The notes: generated from the letters alone by a model not told the origin. 64,000 nucleotides of DNA from Pseudomonas sp. GOM7 (GCF_026723825.1 NZ_CP113519.1:2852001-2916000), one strand, 5' to 3'. Positions 31,849 through 40,036 are shown, numbered from the stretch's first letter. Numbers and translations are program-made.

Positions 31849-33667
31849 CGTCCTTGTGCTTTTCGGCTACCTGATTGCAGTACACCTGCAGACGCATGGC
31901 ATCCAGCCGCACCGAATACACCAACAGCTCCCGGCTGCGAGTCAATGCAGCAACAAGACCGCTGATGGGGCAAAAGCTGACTTTGGCTATTGGATTGGAG
32001 GTGGTGAACAAGACCCGTTGCTGCCCTTCGCGATAAAGGCTGATGGCTTGCTGGTTTGGGCTGAGCAGCACCAGTGAATAGTGCTCGGCGCCCTCCTCCA
32101 GCAGCAGCCCCAGCCCTTTCCAGCCAATAACCAGATTGACCCACTCCACCGGCCTTGGGTTATCCATCGGCGAAATGATCTGCCAACGCTCGCAGCCACT
32201 TTCGACCGAAAGCAGTGCGCATCCCCCGAAAGACCGGCGCCAGAGTGAACTGGCGGCAAACAGCACCTGGCTTACACCTTCGGCCTTACCAACCATGTGC
32301 GGCGGCGACATGACACCGTCAGCGTTGATCGAATGTGCATACAGCCGGCTACCGTCATTACGCACATAGGCCATCCGCTCCCTGTCGACCTTGGCCATAC
32401 CCATCACCTTGTCCGCCAAACGGTGGGTTCTTCCTGATGCAGGTTGGGCGGTGGCCTTTCCGGTTCGCAACGTCCAGAAAGCCAGATGCCCCTGACTGTC
32501 CAGCAGGAACAGGCGCCCGGCCGATCCATTGCGCAACCAGGCCACAGGCAGCAACGTAGCTGTGCCGGGCGTTAGCTGTAGCTCGTTGCGACCAGGCTTG
32601 GGGATCGGGATCAAACCGGGAATGTTCCAGAAGGAGAGCTGCTGATCATCACTCATGACCCCTCCGAGGCTACGGCTGATGAACGTTACGCTCATCGGCA
32701 CCCGGCCCGCACTCCATAGACAGCGGCGAATCTCCAACGGTTTTTTCTGTTCTTTAGCCGGTAGCTTGATCACCACCATGCCGGTCGCATCCAGCATTCT
32801 CAGTGCGACATGAGTGCCTGCGCTGGAAATCACCGGCGGTAAGGTCATGGCGACTCGTGGCACACTGCCCTTGAGAGGCGGAGCGGCGGCCACTTCGCCG
32901 TCAAACTGGCCTTTGAGCAACTGCAAGGCCAAACGCTCGTCAGGCATCGGCAACGTTACACGCCGGGTCACCGCCGCTTTCACTTCACAGGTCAGACTTT
33001 GCCCGTCAAGGCTGCGGCTTAGCAGAACACGGTGGGTGCAGCATTGCCCGTCGGGATCGGGCAAACGCTGACCGACCATCCAGCACTCCCCTGCATCTGG
33101 GTGCTGCTGGGCCAGCCAGGCGCGCCAGGCCTGCAAATGTTCATCGCCCACCACTTGCCAGGTGCGCGTGTTCAGAACGCGCTTGAGCTGCGTGGAGCTG
33201 TCGAGTTCATGGAGCTGAGGCGTGTTTTGCAGAATCCCCCAGCGCAACTTGGCACCAGCCGCCTGAGCGCGCCGTGCGAGCAAGATCAGCAGAGCGAGGT
33301 GAACCAGGCGCGCTGCGCCTAATTGCAAAGGACCGGAATCGAAGATTACGACAATCAGTCGGTTGGCCTGACGTGCGTGGCGCTGCGGCGCGAGGAACAT
33401 GTGCTCACCCACTGCCGCCCGCCGCAAGAACTCCTCGGGAACCTCGTCGGCAAGCAGCCACTCGCTGGGCAACAAACGCTCATAGGGACCGCGGCGTTGC
33501 AAGTCGCCCAAACCATCGGGTTCGGGTGTCCCCCCCTGATGCCGGCCGCACCATGGCCCCAGCAGCAGATTGAGACGGCCCAGAATGTCGGCGAACAAAG
33601 GTAATTGCTCTGGGGCAAACCATTCCAGCCATTGACGCCATGGGGACAGACCTTCAGGCAGTTTCAT
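31835..33667 (-). CDS. vWA-like / beta-propeller protein of the MoxR ternary system
   Basis: 610 residues from the ATG at 33667, chosen because it forms a TGATG overlap with the upstream stop; a TTG at 33682 would add five residues. Residues about 60-150 look like a von Willebrand A-type Rossmann region (RLIVVIFDSGPLQLGAARL then a helix rich in Leu/Ala). The metal-site motif D-x-S-x-S is degenerate, reading D-S-G-P-L at about 110-114. From about residue 280 to the end come repeated four-strand blades (SFWNIPGLI, LFLLDSQGHLAFWTL, LLVYSVRLD) typical of a beta-propeller. There is no signal peptide or membrane segment, so it is probably cytoplasmic and interacts with the ATPase and the membrane-bound partner. 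The domain call is mixed pattern reading and context. Confidence 0.82.
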   Translation of the reverse strand: MKLPEGLSPWRQWLEWFAPEQLPLFADILGRLNLLLGPWCGRHQGGTPEPDGLGDLQRRGPYERLLPSEWLLADEVPEEFLRRAAVGEHMFLAPQRHARQANRLIVVIFDSGPLQLGAARLVHLALLILLARRAQAAGAKLRWGILQNTPQLHELDSSTQLKRVLNTRTWQVVGDEHLQAWRAWLAQQHPDAGECWMVGQRLPDPDGQCCTHRVLLSRSLDGQSLTCEVKAAVTRRVTLPMPDERLALQLLKGQFDGEVAAAPPLKGSVPRVAMTLPPVISSAGTHVALRMLDATGMVVIKLPAKEQKKPLEIRRCLWSAGRVPMSVTFISRSLGGVMSDDQQLSFWNIPGLIPIPKPGRNELQLTPGTATLLPVAWLRNGSAGRLFLLDSQGHLAFWTLRTGKATAQPASGRTHRLADKVMGMAKVDRERMAYVRNDGSRLYAHSINADGVMSPPHMVGKAEGVSQVLFAASSLWRRSFGGCALLSVESGCERWQIISPMDNPRPVEWVNLVIGWKGLGLLLEEGAEHYSLVLLSPNQQAISLYREGQQRVLFTTSNPIAKVSFCPISGLVAALTRSRELLVYSVRLDAMRLQVYCNQVAEKHKDDADV

Positions 33668-34101
33668 CAAGATTCCGCCCAATGCGCATCGATTCGCTGC
33701 AGGTGCTCTGGAGTCGCTGGAAGTTGACGATCCAGGGGAATGACTACGGACGGCTTATGCCATAGCAAGAGTGGTGAGCGTGAAAAACGCCCTGACAATG
33801 CCTGTTCAAGCAGATCTGCAGGTACCTCAGGCTCCCAGCTTGTAGGCAACCATAGCCCTGGCACACGATGATCAGCAGCTGCGTATTCCACACCTTCGAT
33901 CCAGGGTAGATCACCGGTGGCGCCGCAGACCACCATCACATCGCGATTGGCCGTGGCATGCAGTCGTACTGCCTGCGCGCTGGGGATCGACAGCAACCTG
34001 GCATGCAGGCGCCGTGCAACCTCCCCCCAAGCCACAGCGGCCTGAGGTTCGGCAGGCACCTGGCGAGACCGCCAGACCCAACCCATTGCCACGCTGGTCA
34101 T
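33667..34101 (-). CDS. Small bpX5-like protein of the MoxR ternary system
   Basis: 144 residues, soluble. The features are an N-terminal WVWRSR, a central DLPWIEGVEY and a WLPTSWEPEVPADLLEQAL stretch. This pattern resembles the small bpX5 domain reported beside MoxR ATPases in ternary conflict systems. The assignment is from memory of the family and should be treated as tentative. The ATG overlaps the stop of the MoxR gene (ATGA, 34098-34101) and its own stop overlaps the next ATG (TGATG), so it is translated in a fixed ratio with both neighbours. This tight coupling is the strongest evidence that it is a real subunit. No catalytic motif is visible. Confidence 0.8.
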   Translation of the reverse strand: MTSVAMGWVWRSRQVPAEPQAAVAWGEVARRLHARLLSIPSAQAVRLHATANRDVMVVCGATGDLPWIEGVEYAAADHRVPGLWLPTSWEPEVPADLLEQALSGRFSRSPLLLWHKPSVVIPLDRQLPATPEHLQRIDAHWAES

Positions 34102-35219
34102 GCTCCCGGGCTCAACAGTCGGCTTAGTTGCCCCCGCACTTCTCGTAACTGTGCGGGCATTGTCTCGCTATTGAAGTTGGCATCGATCTCCCGCAGCAGG
34201 CCTTCCAATAATGCAGAGGCTGGCGGTTCGTTGCTCACCAGGTATTGTTCGGCCGTTTCCAGCAGACGGTTGAGGCGCGACATCGGCTGTAAGGTTGCCT
34301 CTTCCACAGCGCTGAACAGATGACTGTTGCTGGACTGGGCGAAAGCGTCACGCAGAACCTCGCGCCCGTGCTGCTGGGTTTCTTTGGTCGGTAGTACGTA
34401 CAACAGCGGCCATAGATCCACATCGGAGGCCTCGAGGCGCCCCCCGAGCAGGGCCGCAGCGGCAATCAACCGTTGAGATTTGACTATGCGCCGATCAGAT
34501 AAGTGGATGCCGGCATCGCGGAGACGGCGAATGGCTTGTGCCAGTGAGGGTCGAGCCTGAGCGAGGTCGACCTGTTTCAGCGCTTGGCCGAGGGTGTCTA
34601 GCTGATTCAAACCAAGCAACTGCTGAACCGGACGCTGTTCGGATTGCCACCCACCCGACAGCATGGCTTCTAGCTGGTTATCGGGCACTGATTCGACGAA
34701 TAGATGCAAGAGGAATCGATCACCGAACGCTGCCAAGGCTTCGTCCTCCGGGAGGCCGTTGGCCGCCCCGACGCAGACCCGCAACGGACACTGAATTTGA
34801 GTGTGGCCACGACGAAAGCGCCGCTCGTTGAGAACACCCAGCAACGTGTTGAGAATTGCTGTGGAGCCGAGGAACACCTCGTCAAGAAACACGATGTCGG
34901 CCTCTGGCAGCATGCCGCTGACATCGGTTTCCACCGTGCCCTCACGCAGCTTTTTCAGATCTACTGCCCCGAACAGCTCCGACGGTTCGGTAAATCGCCC
35001 CAAGAGGTACTCGAAATAGCGCCCACCCATGGACTGGGCAACCCGCCGCACTACGGCACTTTTGGCCGTGCCCGGCGGGCCGATCACCAGAATGTGCTCC
35101 TGGGCAACGGCAGCCAGAAGGATCAACTCGGCCAACTGCTCACGCCCAACCAGACCTTCGGTAGCGGCGCGGACGGCTTGGCGAATCTGAGCTGCAGCGC
35201 TCTGCAATGAGGTCATCAT
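34098..35219 (-). CDS. MoxR-family AAA+ ATPase
   Basis: 373 residues from the ATG at 35219, which has GGGAAG 7 nt upstream; a longer frame from 35264 adds a non-conserved leader and lacks such a site. Walker A is GPPGTAKS (about 47-54), Walker B IVFLDEV (109-115), sensor 1 AANG (152-155) and GDRF (166-169) supplies the arginine-finger region. The helical lid lies in the C-terminal half. MoxR ATPases act as chaperone-like motors on vWA-domain partners, and here the next genes encode a bpX5-like and a vWA-like/propeller protein, forming the expected partner set. It is first in the operon, preceded by a perfect 10-nt inverted repeat. The stop overlaps the next start (ATGA). Confidence 0.93.
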   Translation of the reverse strand: MMTSLQSAAAQIRQAVRAATEGLVGREQLAELILLAAVAQEHILVIGPPGTAKSAVVRRVAQSMGGRYFEYLLGRFTEPSELFGAVDLKKLREGTVETDVSGMLPEADIVFLDEVFLGSTAILNTLLGVLNERRFRRGHTQIQCPLRVCVGAANGLPEDEALAAFGDRFLLHLFVESVPDNQLEAMLSGGWQSEQRPVQQLLGLNQLDTLGQALKQVDLAQARPSLAQAIRRLRDAGIHLSDRRIVKSQRLIAAAALLGGRLEASDVDLWPLLYVLPTKETQQHGREVLRDAFAQSSNSHLFSAVEEATLQPMSRLNRLLETAEQYLVSNEPPASALLEGLLREIDANFNSETMPAQLREVRGQLSRLLSPGA

Positions 35220-35259
35220 GGAATCTTCCCTGAAATTGGAGCCCTGGATTCTGCCTGAC

Positions 35260-35290
35260 GGCAAGGTGCGCTAACAAGTTGCACCTTGCC
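35260..35290. promoter_or_regulatory. Perfect inverted repeat upstream of the MoxR operon
   Basis: Arms GGCAAGGTGC (35260-35269) and GCACCTTGCC (35281-35290) are exact reverse complements with an 11-nt spacer. The element sits 40 bp upstream of the MoxR ATG and outside the neighbouring terminator. It could be an operator for a dimeric regulator or an RNA hairpin in the leader. No regulator gene is adjacent. Confidence 0.5.
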
Positions 35291-35305
35291 ATGAACTCAT
35301 CAGGC

Positions 35306-35360
35306 GAAAAATGGGCTTCCATCTCGCTGAGAACTAACTATCAGCGAGCTAGAAGCCCAT
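35306..35360 (-). terminator. Rho-independent terminator of the GNAT-Rnk gene
   Basis: The stem arms at 35311-35330 and 35341-35360 pair over 20 nt with two internal mismatches, around a 10-nt loop. On the minus strand the stem is followed by a run of T (35307-35311). It overlaps the last base of the GNAT-Rnk stop codon and insulates the MoxR operon from it. Confidence 0.85.
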
Positions 35361-36271
35361 CAGAGATGGTAATCCCCCGCCGCCTCCGGCTGGTAAAGCA
35401 CCTTCCTGATCTCGATGCGGCGGGTTCGGTCGGAAATACGCCGGTCGATGGCGTCGCCCTCCTGATAGCCGAGGATCGCAGCGCCGATCTCGGAGCACAC
35501 GGAGTGCTTCCCGGCGCTGCTGTCCGCGTCTTCCGGGTAGACCAAGGCCACTTCGATCTCTTCGTCGTCCAGTTGCAGCAAGGTCCTGGAATTCATCGTG
35601 ACCACGGTGCTCGCCACCTGCTGCGGCTGGACGACGACGGCGCGCTCGAGCTCATGCTCGAGTTCGACAAGGGCCGGCCCCTGCTCGAGCACCACCAGGC
35701 TCTCGAGTCTGGCCTTGTCGATTTCGGTGATGTAGATATCGCTGCGGTCGCTGATGCTGCCTTCGCGCAGGAACTGCAGATAACGCCCCGCCGTCATGAC
35801 AAACGACTTCAAGGTCGGCGTTTCGCGCTCTAGCACGAAGCCGCTGCGCAGAAAGGCTTTCTGCGAACGCACGTTGTCCGGGTGGATCTTGGCCACGAGC
35901 GTCTCGGCGCGCATGTCGAGGAAGGCCTGTTTCATGCCTTCACGGATCATCCGTGCGCCGAGCTTGCGGCCCCACTTGTCGCTGTCTCCGATGGCCAGGA
36001 CGATCTCGCAATTCGAGCCGGTCTTGACCAGACGGACGAAGCCCACCGGCTCGTCATGCCGGTCATAGGCCATGAAGAAACGGCCGCCCTGGTTGAACAA
36101 ATGGGTCAGGATTGGCAATTGAGTCCGATCGATGGCTTGCTCGATGGAACGGGAGACATCACGCGAATCGCTCAGATAGTAGGTAACGCGCTCATCCTCC
36201 AGCCAATCCATCAGCTTCAGTGCGTGTGCCCGGGTGATTTCAGGGCACAGCGAAATGAAAGGCCTGGTCAT
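35360..36271 (-). CDS. GNAT acetyltransferase fused to Rnk-type nucleoside diphosphate kinase regulator
   Basis: 303 residues from the ATG at 36271, which has a G-rich ribosome site directly upstream; upstream in-frame sequence is non-conserved. Residues about 1-165 form a GNAT acetyltransferase with the acetyl-CoA loop around KWGRKLGARMI (about 99-109) and the typical NVRSQKAFLRSGF end. Residues about 178-303 match the Rnk/GreA C-terminal fold (DIYITEIDKARLESL near its start, IGAAILGYQEGDAIDRRI near the end). Rnk proteins bind RNA polymerase and are linked to nucleoside diphosphate kinase control. This two-domain fusion is a known annotated type in pseudomonads. The acetyl acceptor is unknown. 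The gene is divergent from the ferritin-like gene at 36497, with 225 bp between for promoters. Confidence 0.88.
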   Translation of the reverse strand: MTRPFISLCPEITRAHALKLMDWLEDERVTYYLSDSRDVSRSIEQAIDRTQLPILTHLFNQGGRFFMAYDRHDEPVGFVRLVKTGSNCEIVLAIGDSDKWGRKLGARMIREGMKQAFLDMRAETLVAKIHPDNVRSQKAFLRSGFVLERETPTLKSFVMTAGRYLQFLREGSISDRSDIYITEIDKARLESLVVLEQGPALVELEHELERAVVVQPQQVASTVVTMNSRTLLQLDDEEIEVALVYPEDADSSAGKHSVCSEIGAAILGYQEGDAIDRRISDRTRRIEIRKVLYQPEAAGDYHL

Positions 36272-36496
36272 TTTCCCCCCCGCTGGTTGGTAAGGATGAA
36301 AGTCCGTCGAGGCCGTGACGGCGCTTTCGCCAACCGCGCATCTTAAAACATAGCGAAGCCGATGCCGACCCCAAGCGAGGCCTTGATGCGTTCGCCCTCC
36401 TCTTCGCCACTCATCGTAATACTGCAACCTTGTGCTCACCCGGCCACTCCAGACGCACAGGCTCTTACTGCCTGCAACCGTGCTGGAGGATTACAG

Positions 36497-37666
36497 ATGG
36501 AAACCCTGACTGGCCTGTTCGACACCAAGGGCTGCCCCTTGGAAAAACAACGATTCACCTGGCGTGAGATGGCGGAAAAGCCCATCAGCAAGCTCGATGA
36601 CGACGCGTTCACCCGGGTGCGCATCATTCTGATGAACGGGATCGAGGCCGATGCGCTGCGTCTGAAGCACATCGGTGCGCGCTTCAACGGCCACCTGCGT
36701 GAGGCCCTGGCGCAGGTGCGGCGTACCGAGCACCATCAGGCCACCATGGTCAACTGGCTGCTCTCGGCCGATCACTCGCCGCTGGAAACCACCGTGGCCT
36801 ACGAGCAGGTGGCGATCGAGGTCACCGCCGCCGTGGCGCAGAACGAACCCGACCCCTACCAGGCGCAGACCTATCGCTTCGGCCTGCTCGAAGACTTCGA
36901 CCACCTCTACCGCTACTCGGCGATGCTCGACCGCCTGGAGGGCAAGGACGCCAACAACATCCTGCAGGGCTATACGGACATCATCCCCGGTCGGCCCACC
37001 ACCGTGCATCATCGCGCGCCCGAGGACGATCTGCGCGATCACTACCAACGCGATTCCGCCGCGCTGATCACCAAGATCCACGCGGCGATGATCACCGCCG
37101 CCGAATACCAGACGCACGATTACTACATGAACATCGGGCCGACCTTCGCCGACCCGCTGGCCCGCCAGCTCTATGCCGAGATCGCCTCGGTCGAGGAGCA
37201 GCACGTGACCCAATACGGCTCGCTGCAGGATCCGGACGAAAGCTTTCTGGAGAAATGGCTGATTCACGAAGCCATGGAGGTCTACGCCTACCACAGTTGC
37301 CTGGAGCAGGAAGACAACCCGAGGATCAAGGCGATCTGGGAGCGTTTCCTCGATTACGAGCAAGGCCATCTGCACCTGGTCTGCGAGCTGTTCAAGCAGT
37401 ACGAGCGGCGTGATCCGGCGGAAATTCTCGGCGGTTCCGTGCCCAAGCTGATTGCGTTCAAGAGCCAGCGCGAGTTCGTGCGCAAGACCCTGGCCGAGGA
37501 AATCGACCTGCGCACCAATGGCCACGACTACGTCGACAAACAGCACGAAGGGCAGGCCAGCCGTGACTACCGCAACCAGTTGAACGCCGATGGTGTGCCG
37601 GCCGAAGTGGTGTCTGCGGGTTATCGCTGGGCGCCGGGCACCGAACTCAATCTGAAGGCTTCCTGA
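36497..37666 (+). CDS. Ferritin-like di-iron-type protein
   Basis: 389 residues from the ATG at 36497, preceded by an excellent GGAGGA site; the longer frame from 36362 has no such site. The sequence is almost all helical with repeated Glu/His carboxylate motifs (EHHQ, AYEQVAIEV, VEEQHVTQYG, HEAMEVYAYH, YEQGHLHL) typical of the ferritin-like four-helix superfamily. Substrate and reaction are unknown; a role in oxidative or stationary-phase stress is inferred from the block of similar genes downstream. It is followed 10 bp later by a second ferritin-like gene with its own GAGGAG site, so the two form an operon ended by a strong terminator. Confidence 0.85.
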   Translation: METLTGLFDTKGCPLEKQRFTWREMAEKPISKLDDDAFTRVRIILMNGIEADALRLKHIGARFNGHLREALAQVRRTEHHQATMVNWLLSADHSPLETTVAYEQVAIEVTAAVAQNEPDPYQAQTYRFGLLEDFDHLYRYSAMLDRLEGKDANNILQGYTDIIPGRPTTVHHRAPEDDLRDHYQRDSAALITKIHAAMITAAEYQTHDYYMNIGPTFADPLARQLYAEIASVEEQHVTQYGSLQDPDESFLEKWLIHEAMEVYAYHSCLEQEDNPRIKAIWERFLDYEQGHLHLVCELFKQYERRDPAEILGGSVPKLIAFKSQREFVRKTLAEEIDLRTNGHDYVDKQHEGQASRDYRNQLNADGVPAEVVSAGYRWAPGTELNLKAS

Positions 37667-37676
37667 GGAGATCGTC

Positions 37677-38396
37677 ATGCAAAACGCAACCAAGATGGGA
37701 CTCAACCACACCGGCGCGCAGATGTCGCCGATCGATACCAAAGCCATGCTCAAGGCCAGCCAGGAGGTGCTGCCGGACGTGCCCGGCGACGCCCGCAAAC
37801 TGGCCCTGGTGCGCAGCGAGGAAGTGGCTAGTGCCGATGCCATAGGTTCGGTGCCATTGCCTGGCTCGGCCAAAGGCATGGTCAAGAGCGCACTGAACAA
37901 GCTGGTCGGTGTCAGCCCGGAAATGCTCATCGACAAGCTGGGCGAACGCCTGGCGTTCGAGCGCACCGGCGTGCGTCTTTACGACGCGCTGCTGGCCAAG
38001 GTCTCGGTCATCGAGGTGGTCGACGAGGCGCAACTGCAAACCCTGCAACGCTTTCGCGCCGAGGAAGCCGAGCATTTCGAGCTGGTCAAGGCAGCCATGG
38101 AAAAGCTCGGCGCCGATCCCACGGCAATGACGCCCTGTGCCGATGTCGCCGGCGTCACCGCGATGGGACTGGTGAAGACCATCAGCGACCCGCGTACCAA
38201 CCTGGCCCAGTCGCTCAATGCCCTGCTGACCGCCGAGCTGACCGATAACGCCGGCTGGGAACTGCTGATCGACCTGGCCGATACCTGTGGCCAGCCCGAG
38301 ATCGCCAAGAGCTTCTACAAGGCGCTGAATCAGGAGCAGGTACACCTGCAGAGCATTCGTCAGTGGCTCAAGGATGAGGTGGTGCGCCAGGTCTAG
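37677..38396 (+). CDS. Ferritin-like domain protein
   Basis: 239 residues, ATG at 37677 with GAGGAG 7 nt upstream. The N-terminal 60 residues are extended and low in structure, then helices carry FERTGVRLYDALL, RAEEAEHFELV and NQEQVHLQSI, which are ferritin-like Glu/His motifs. It is cotranscribed with the preceding ferritin-like gene (10 bp gap) and closed by a terminator at 38410-38446. No signal peptide is seen, so it is cytoplasmic. Iron or manganese binding is likely from the motifs but is not proven by sequence alone. Confidence 0.85.
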   Translation: MQNATKMGLNHTGAQMSPIDTKAMLKASQEVLPDVPGDARKLALVRSEEVASADAIGSVPLPGSAKGMVKSALNKLVGVSPEMLIDKLGERLAFERTGVRLYDALLAKVSVIEVVDEAQLQTLQRFRAEEAEHFELVKAAMEKLGADPTAMTPCADVAGVTAMGLVKTISDPRTNLAQSLNALLTAELTDNAGWELLIDLADTCGQPEIAKSFYKALNQEQVHLQSIRQWLKDEVVRQV

Positions 38397-38409
38397 CACC
38401 AGGCGTGAC

Positions 38410-38446
38410 GGGCATCCACCGCACAGGTGGATGCCCTGCTCTTTTT
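38410..38446 (+). terminator. Rho-independent terminator
   Basis: GGGCATCCACC (38410-38420) and GGTGGATGCCC (38426-38436) form a perfect 11-bp stem with a 5-nt loop, followed by TGCTCTTTTT. It ends the ferritin-like operon and lies between two convergent genes. Confidence 0.9.
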
Positions 38447-38688
38447 CAGGACTCTTCGCGCTCCTTGCGCAGCATTTCGCTCAGGCCTTTATGGCCACCG
38501 CCGGCGCTGCCCGCGCCATTCGCGTCGATGCGCTTCCAGAACTTCTCATGAAAGTGATAGGCGACGGTGTTGCAGGCAGGCTCGAGCAGAGCGATCAGCC
38601 CGCCCGTGAGGAAGTCGCCCGTCAGGGCGTAGGCCACCCCGAAGGCGATGGAGAAGTGCAGGATGGCGAAAGTGAAGGTCTTGAGCAT
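38446..38688 (-). CDS. DUF2061 small membrane protein
   Basis: 80 residues. The N-terminal half is hydrophobic (FTFAILHFSIAFGVAYALTG, then GLIALLEPACNTVAYHFHE), which matches the DUF2061 pattern of a short membrane hairpin with a conserved E-P-x-x-N-T-x-x-Y/F-x-x-H-E signature. The C-terminal tail is Gly/charged. Function of the family is unknown. It is convergent with the ferritin-like operon and 37 bp downstream of the DUF892 gene on the same strand, so probably cotranscribed with it. The ribosome site is weak. Confidence 0.85.
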   Translation of the reverse strand: MLKTFTFAILHFSIAFGVAYALTGDFLTGGLIALLEPACNTVAYHFHEKFWKRIDANGAGSAGGGHKGLSEMLRKEREES

Positions 38689-38725
38689 GCAAGCTCAGCA
38701 CCGAGCGCGCCGGTGCCGATGGGAC

Positions 38726-39235
38726 TCAACGTTTGGCTTCGGTATCGGGCGACAGCGAGCGCTGCAGGAACGCCGCGGTGATCTGCGGCAGGTGCTCGCG
38801 CAGCCACTGCGCCATGGCGACTTCCTGTTCGAGGATCTGCTCGCAGGCCTGCTGGGTCTGCACATCCTGAGCCTCCTTGGCTGCGGCAATAAGCACGGTG
38901 TACGAGGCGATCTCCATGTTCTCGAAGACGTAACCGCTCATCGCGCCCTTGACCACCTCGTCGCTGACCGTCATACCGGCCATGGCCTGCCCGAAGGCCA
39001 TGACCTTGGCCGACAGATCCTTGAAGGTCGAGGCGCTGCTGCCCAGGCGCTGCAGGCAGGATTCCAGCAATTCGCGCTGGCCGCGCGTCTCCTCGATGTG
39101 CTGTTCGATACGGCCCCTGAGTTGCGGGTAATGCTCCAGGCGCTCGGCCTGGGCACTGAGCATCTTCTCGGCTTGCTGCTCCATGGCATGTGCATCTTTC
39201 AGCCAGTCGAGCAGGTGTTCCTGTGGGGTAGCCAT
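38726..39235 (-). CDS. DUF892/YciF-type ferritin-like stress protein
   Basis: 169 residues, ATG at 39235 with AGGAG 8 nt upstream. The opening HLLDWLKDAHAMEQQAEKML, the Glu-His pattern EQHIEETRGQRELLESCL and the internal MSGYVFENMEIASY fit the DUF892 (YciF/YciE) four-helix family, a ferritin-like group tied to general stress regulons in enterobacteria and pseudomonads. It is cytoplasmic. The neighbours on the same strand are a DUF2795 protein and a YciG-type protein, reproducing the yciGFE-type association known from Escherichia coli. Confidence 0.88.
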   Translation of the reverse strand: MATPQEHLLDWLKDAHAMEQQAEKMLSAQAERLEHYPQLRGRIEQHIEETRGQRELLESCLQRLGSSASTFKDLSAKVMAFGQAMAGMTVSDEVVKGAMSGYVFENMEIASYTVLIAAAKEAQDVQTQQACEQILEQEVAMAQWLREHLPQITAAFLQRSLSPDTEAKR

Positions 39236-39402
39236 TGCGTGATCTCCTATGGGATTTCGGCGAAAAGCGTCTGCCCTGTCACCTGCCGGAGGGCAGGAGA
39301 ACGTGCGGGAAGCAGGAAGGTTCAGACACTACCACCCTGCCCTTGCCTGGCTCGGATGGTGCCATGGTGAAGAGGTGCGCGATCCGGGCGCGCCCTTTGA
39401 CG

Positions 39403-39609
39403 CTAGTGGCTCTGACCGTAGCCTTTCATGACGTCGGCCATGTTTTCGTACTGTTGCTCCGGTAGCTGCTCGAGGGTGTCGAGCACCTCCTGCTCGGCGC
39501 CGTTCTTCTGTGCGTGCGCGATCAGCTCACGCTTGCCCGTCGGGTAATCGATACCCTTGAGCGCGTTCGTGACATTGGCGGGCGAGTCGCCACCCATGCC
39601 TCGGGTCAT
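39403..39609 (-). CDS. DUF2795 small protein
   Basis: 68 residues, ATG at 39609 with GGAGG 6 nt upstream. NVTNALKGIDYPTGKRELIAH and LEQLPEQQYENMADVM fit the DUF2795 family, whose members are small soluble proteins of unknown function often found with stress genes. It lies 48 bp after the YciG-type gene on the same strand and probably shares its transcript. The 167 bp between its stop and the DUF892 start hold no gene I can see. Confidence 0.85.
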   Translation of the reverse strand: MTRGMGGDSPANVTNALKGIDYPTGKRELIAHAQKNGAEQEVLDTLEQLPEQQYENMADVMKGYGQSH

Positions 39610-39657
39610 GCTGCACCTCCGTAAAAGGAGCGGAGGCCGAAGCCCCCGCCCATGGGC

Positions 39658-39933
39658 TTACTGGTTGCGACCGCCGTGGCTGTTCTCGCCGCCTTTGCGG
39701 CCAGCCTCGGAAGCACGCTCGGGGTCATTGGCGAAGTTGCCGCCGCTGGCCTGTCCACCCTTGCGGCCGGCTTCGGAAGCCCGTTGCGGGTCATTCTTGA
39801 AGTTGCCGCCGCTGTTCTGCCCGCCCTGGCTGCCAATATCCTGGTAGAACTCCTTGTCGTGGCTGGCGGAGGTGCTTTCGCCGCCTTTGCGCCCTGCTTC
39901 TTCTACGGTCATCTTGCCTTTCTGCGTGGTCAT
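39658..39933 (-). CDS. YciG/KGG-motif general stress protein
   Basis: 91 residues from the ATG at 39933; GGAGG lies 6 nt before it, and the alternative ATG at 39945 would overlap that site. It is very hydrophilic, with four Gly-rich blocks of the type EAGRKGG separated by GNFxNDPxRASEAG repeats. This is the KGG/Con-10-like pattern of the YciG family, small disordered stress proteins that accumulate in stationary phase. The molecular role is unknown. A 14-nt motif shared with another promoter region of this block lies about 90 bp upstream. Confidence 0.9.
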   Translation of the reverse strand: MTTQKGKMTVEEAGRKGGESTSASHDKEFYQDIGSQGGQNSGGNFKNDPQRASEAGRKGGQASGGNFANDPERASEAGRKGGENSHGGRNQ

Positions 39934-40022
39934 GGAAACCTCCATTTCTTCGCGTTCAAAGGGAAAGGGTTCGCGTGATTGCGTTGGCCCTCACTAAGAG
40001 GGAGTGGGTGGATTCGAGGACG

Positions 40023-40036
40023 GTTCAGGTAATTTT
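40023..40036. promoter_or_regulatory. Shared 14-nt motif, copy 1
   Basis: GTTCAGGTAATTTT occurs here, between the divergent yciG-type and FAD/Rieske genes, and again at 42828-42841 upstream of the PA2169-family gene. In both places it faces minus-strand genes as AAAATTACCTGAAC. It may be a shared regulatory site, but two copies are little evidence. Confidence 0.25.

Noticed and set aside
35220..35264. Longer N-terminus for the MoxR ATPase
   Set aside because: The extra 15 residues overlap the upstream palindrome and lack a ribosome site, whereas the ATG at 35219 has one.
39658..39933. Short tandem repeats in the YciG-type gene as a possible DNA repeat array
   Set aside because: They encode the known KGG protein repeats and there is no spacer pattern as in CRISPR.
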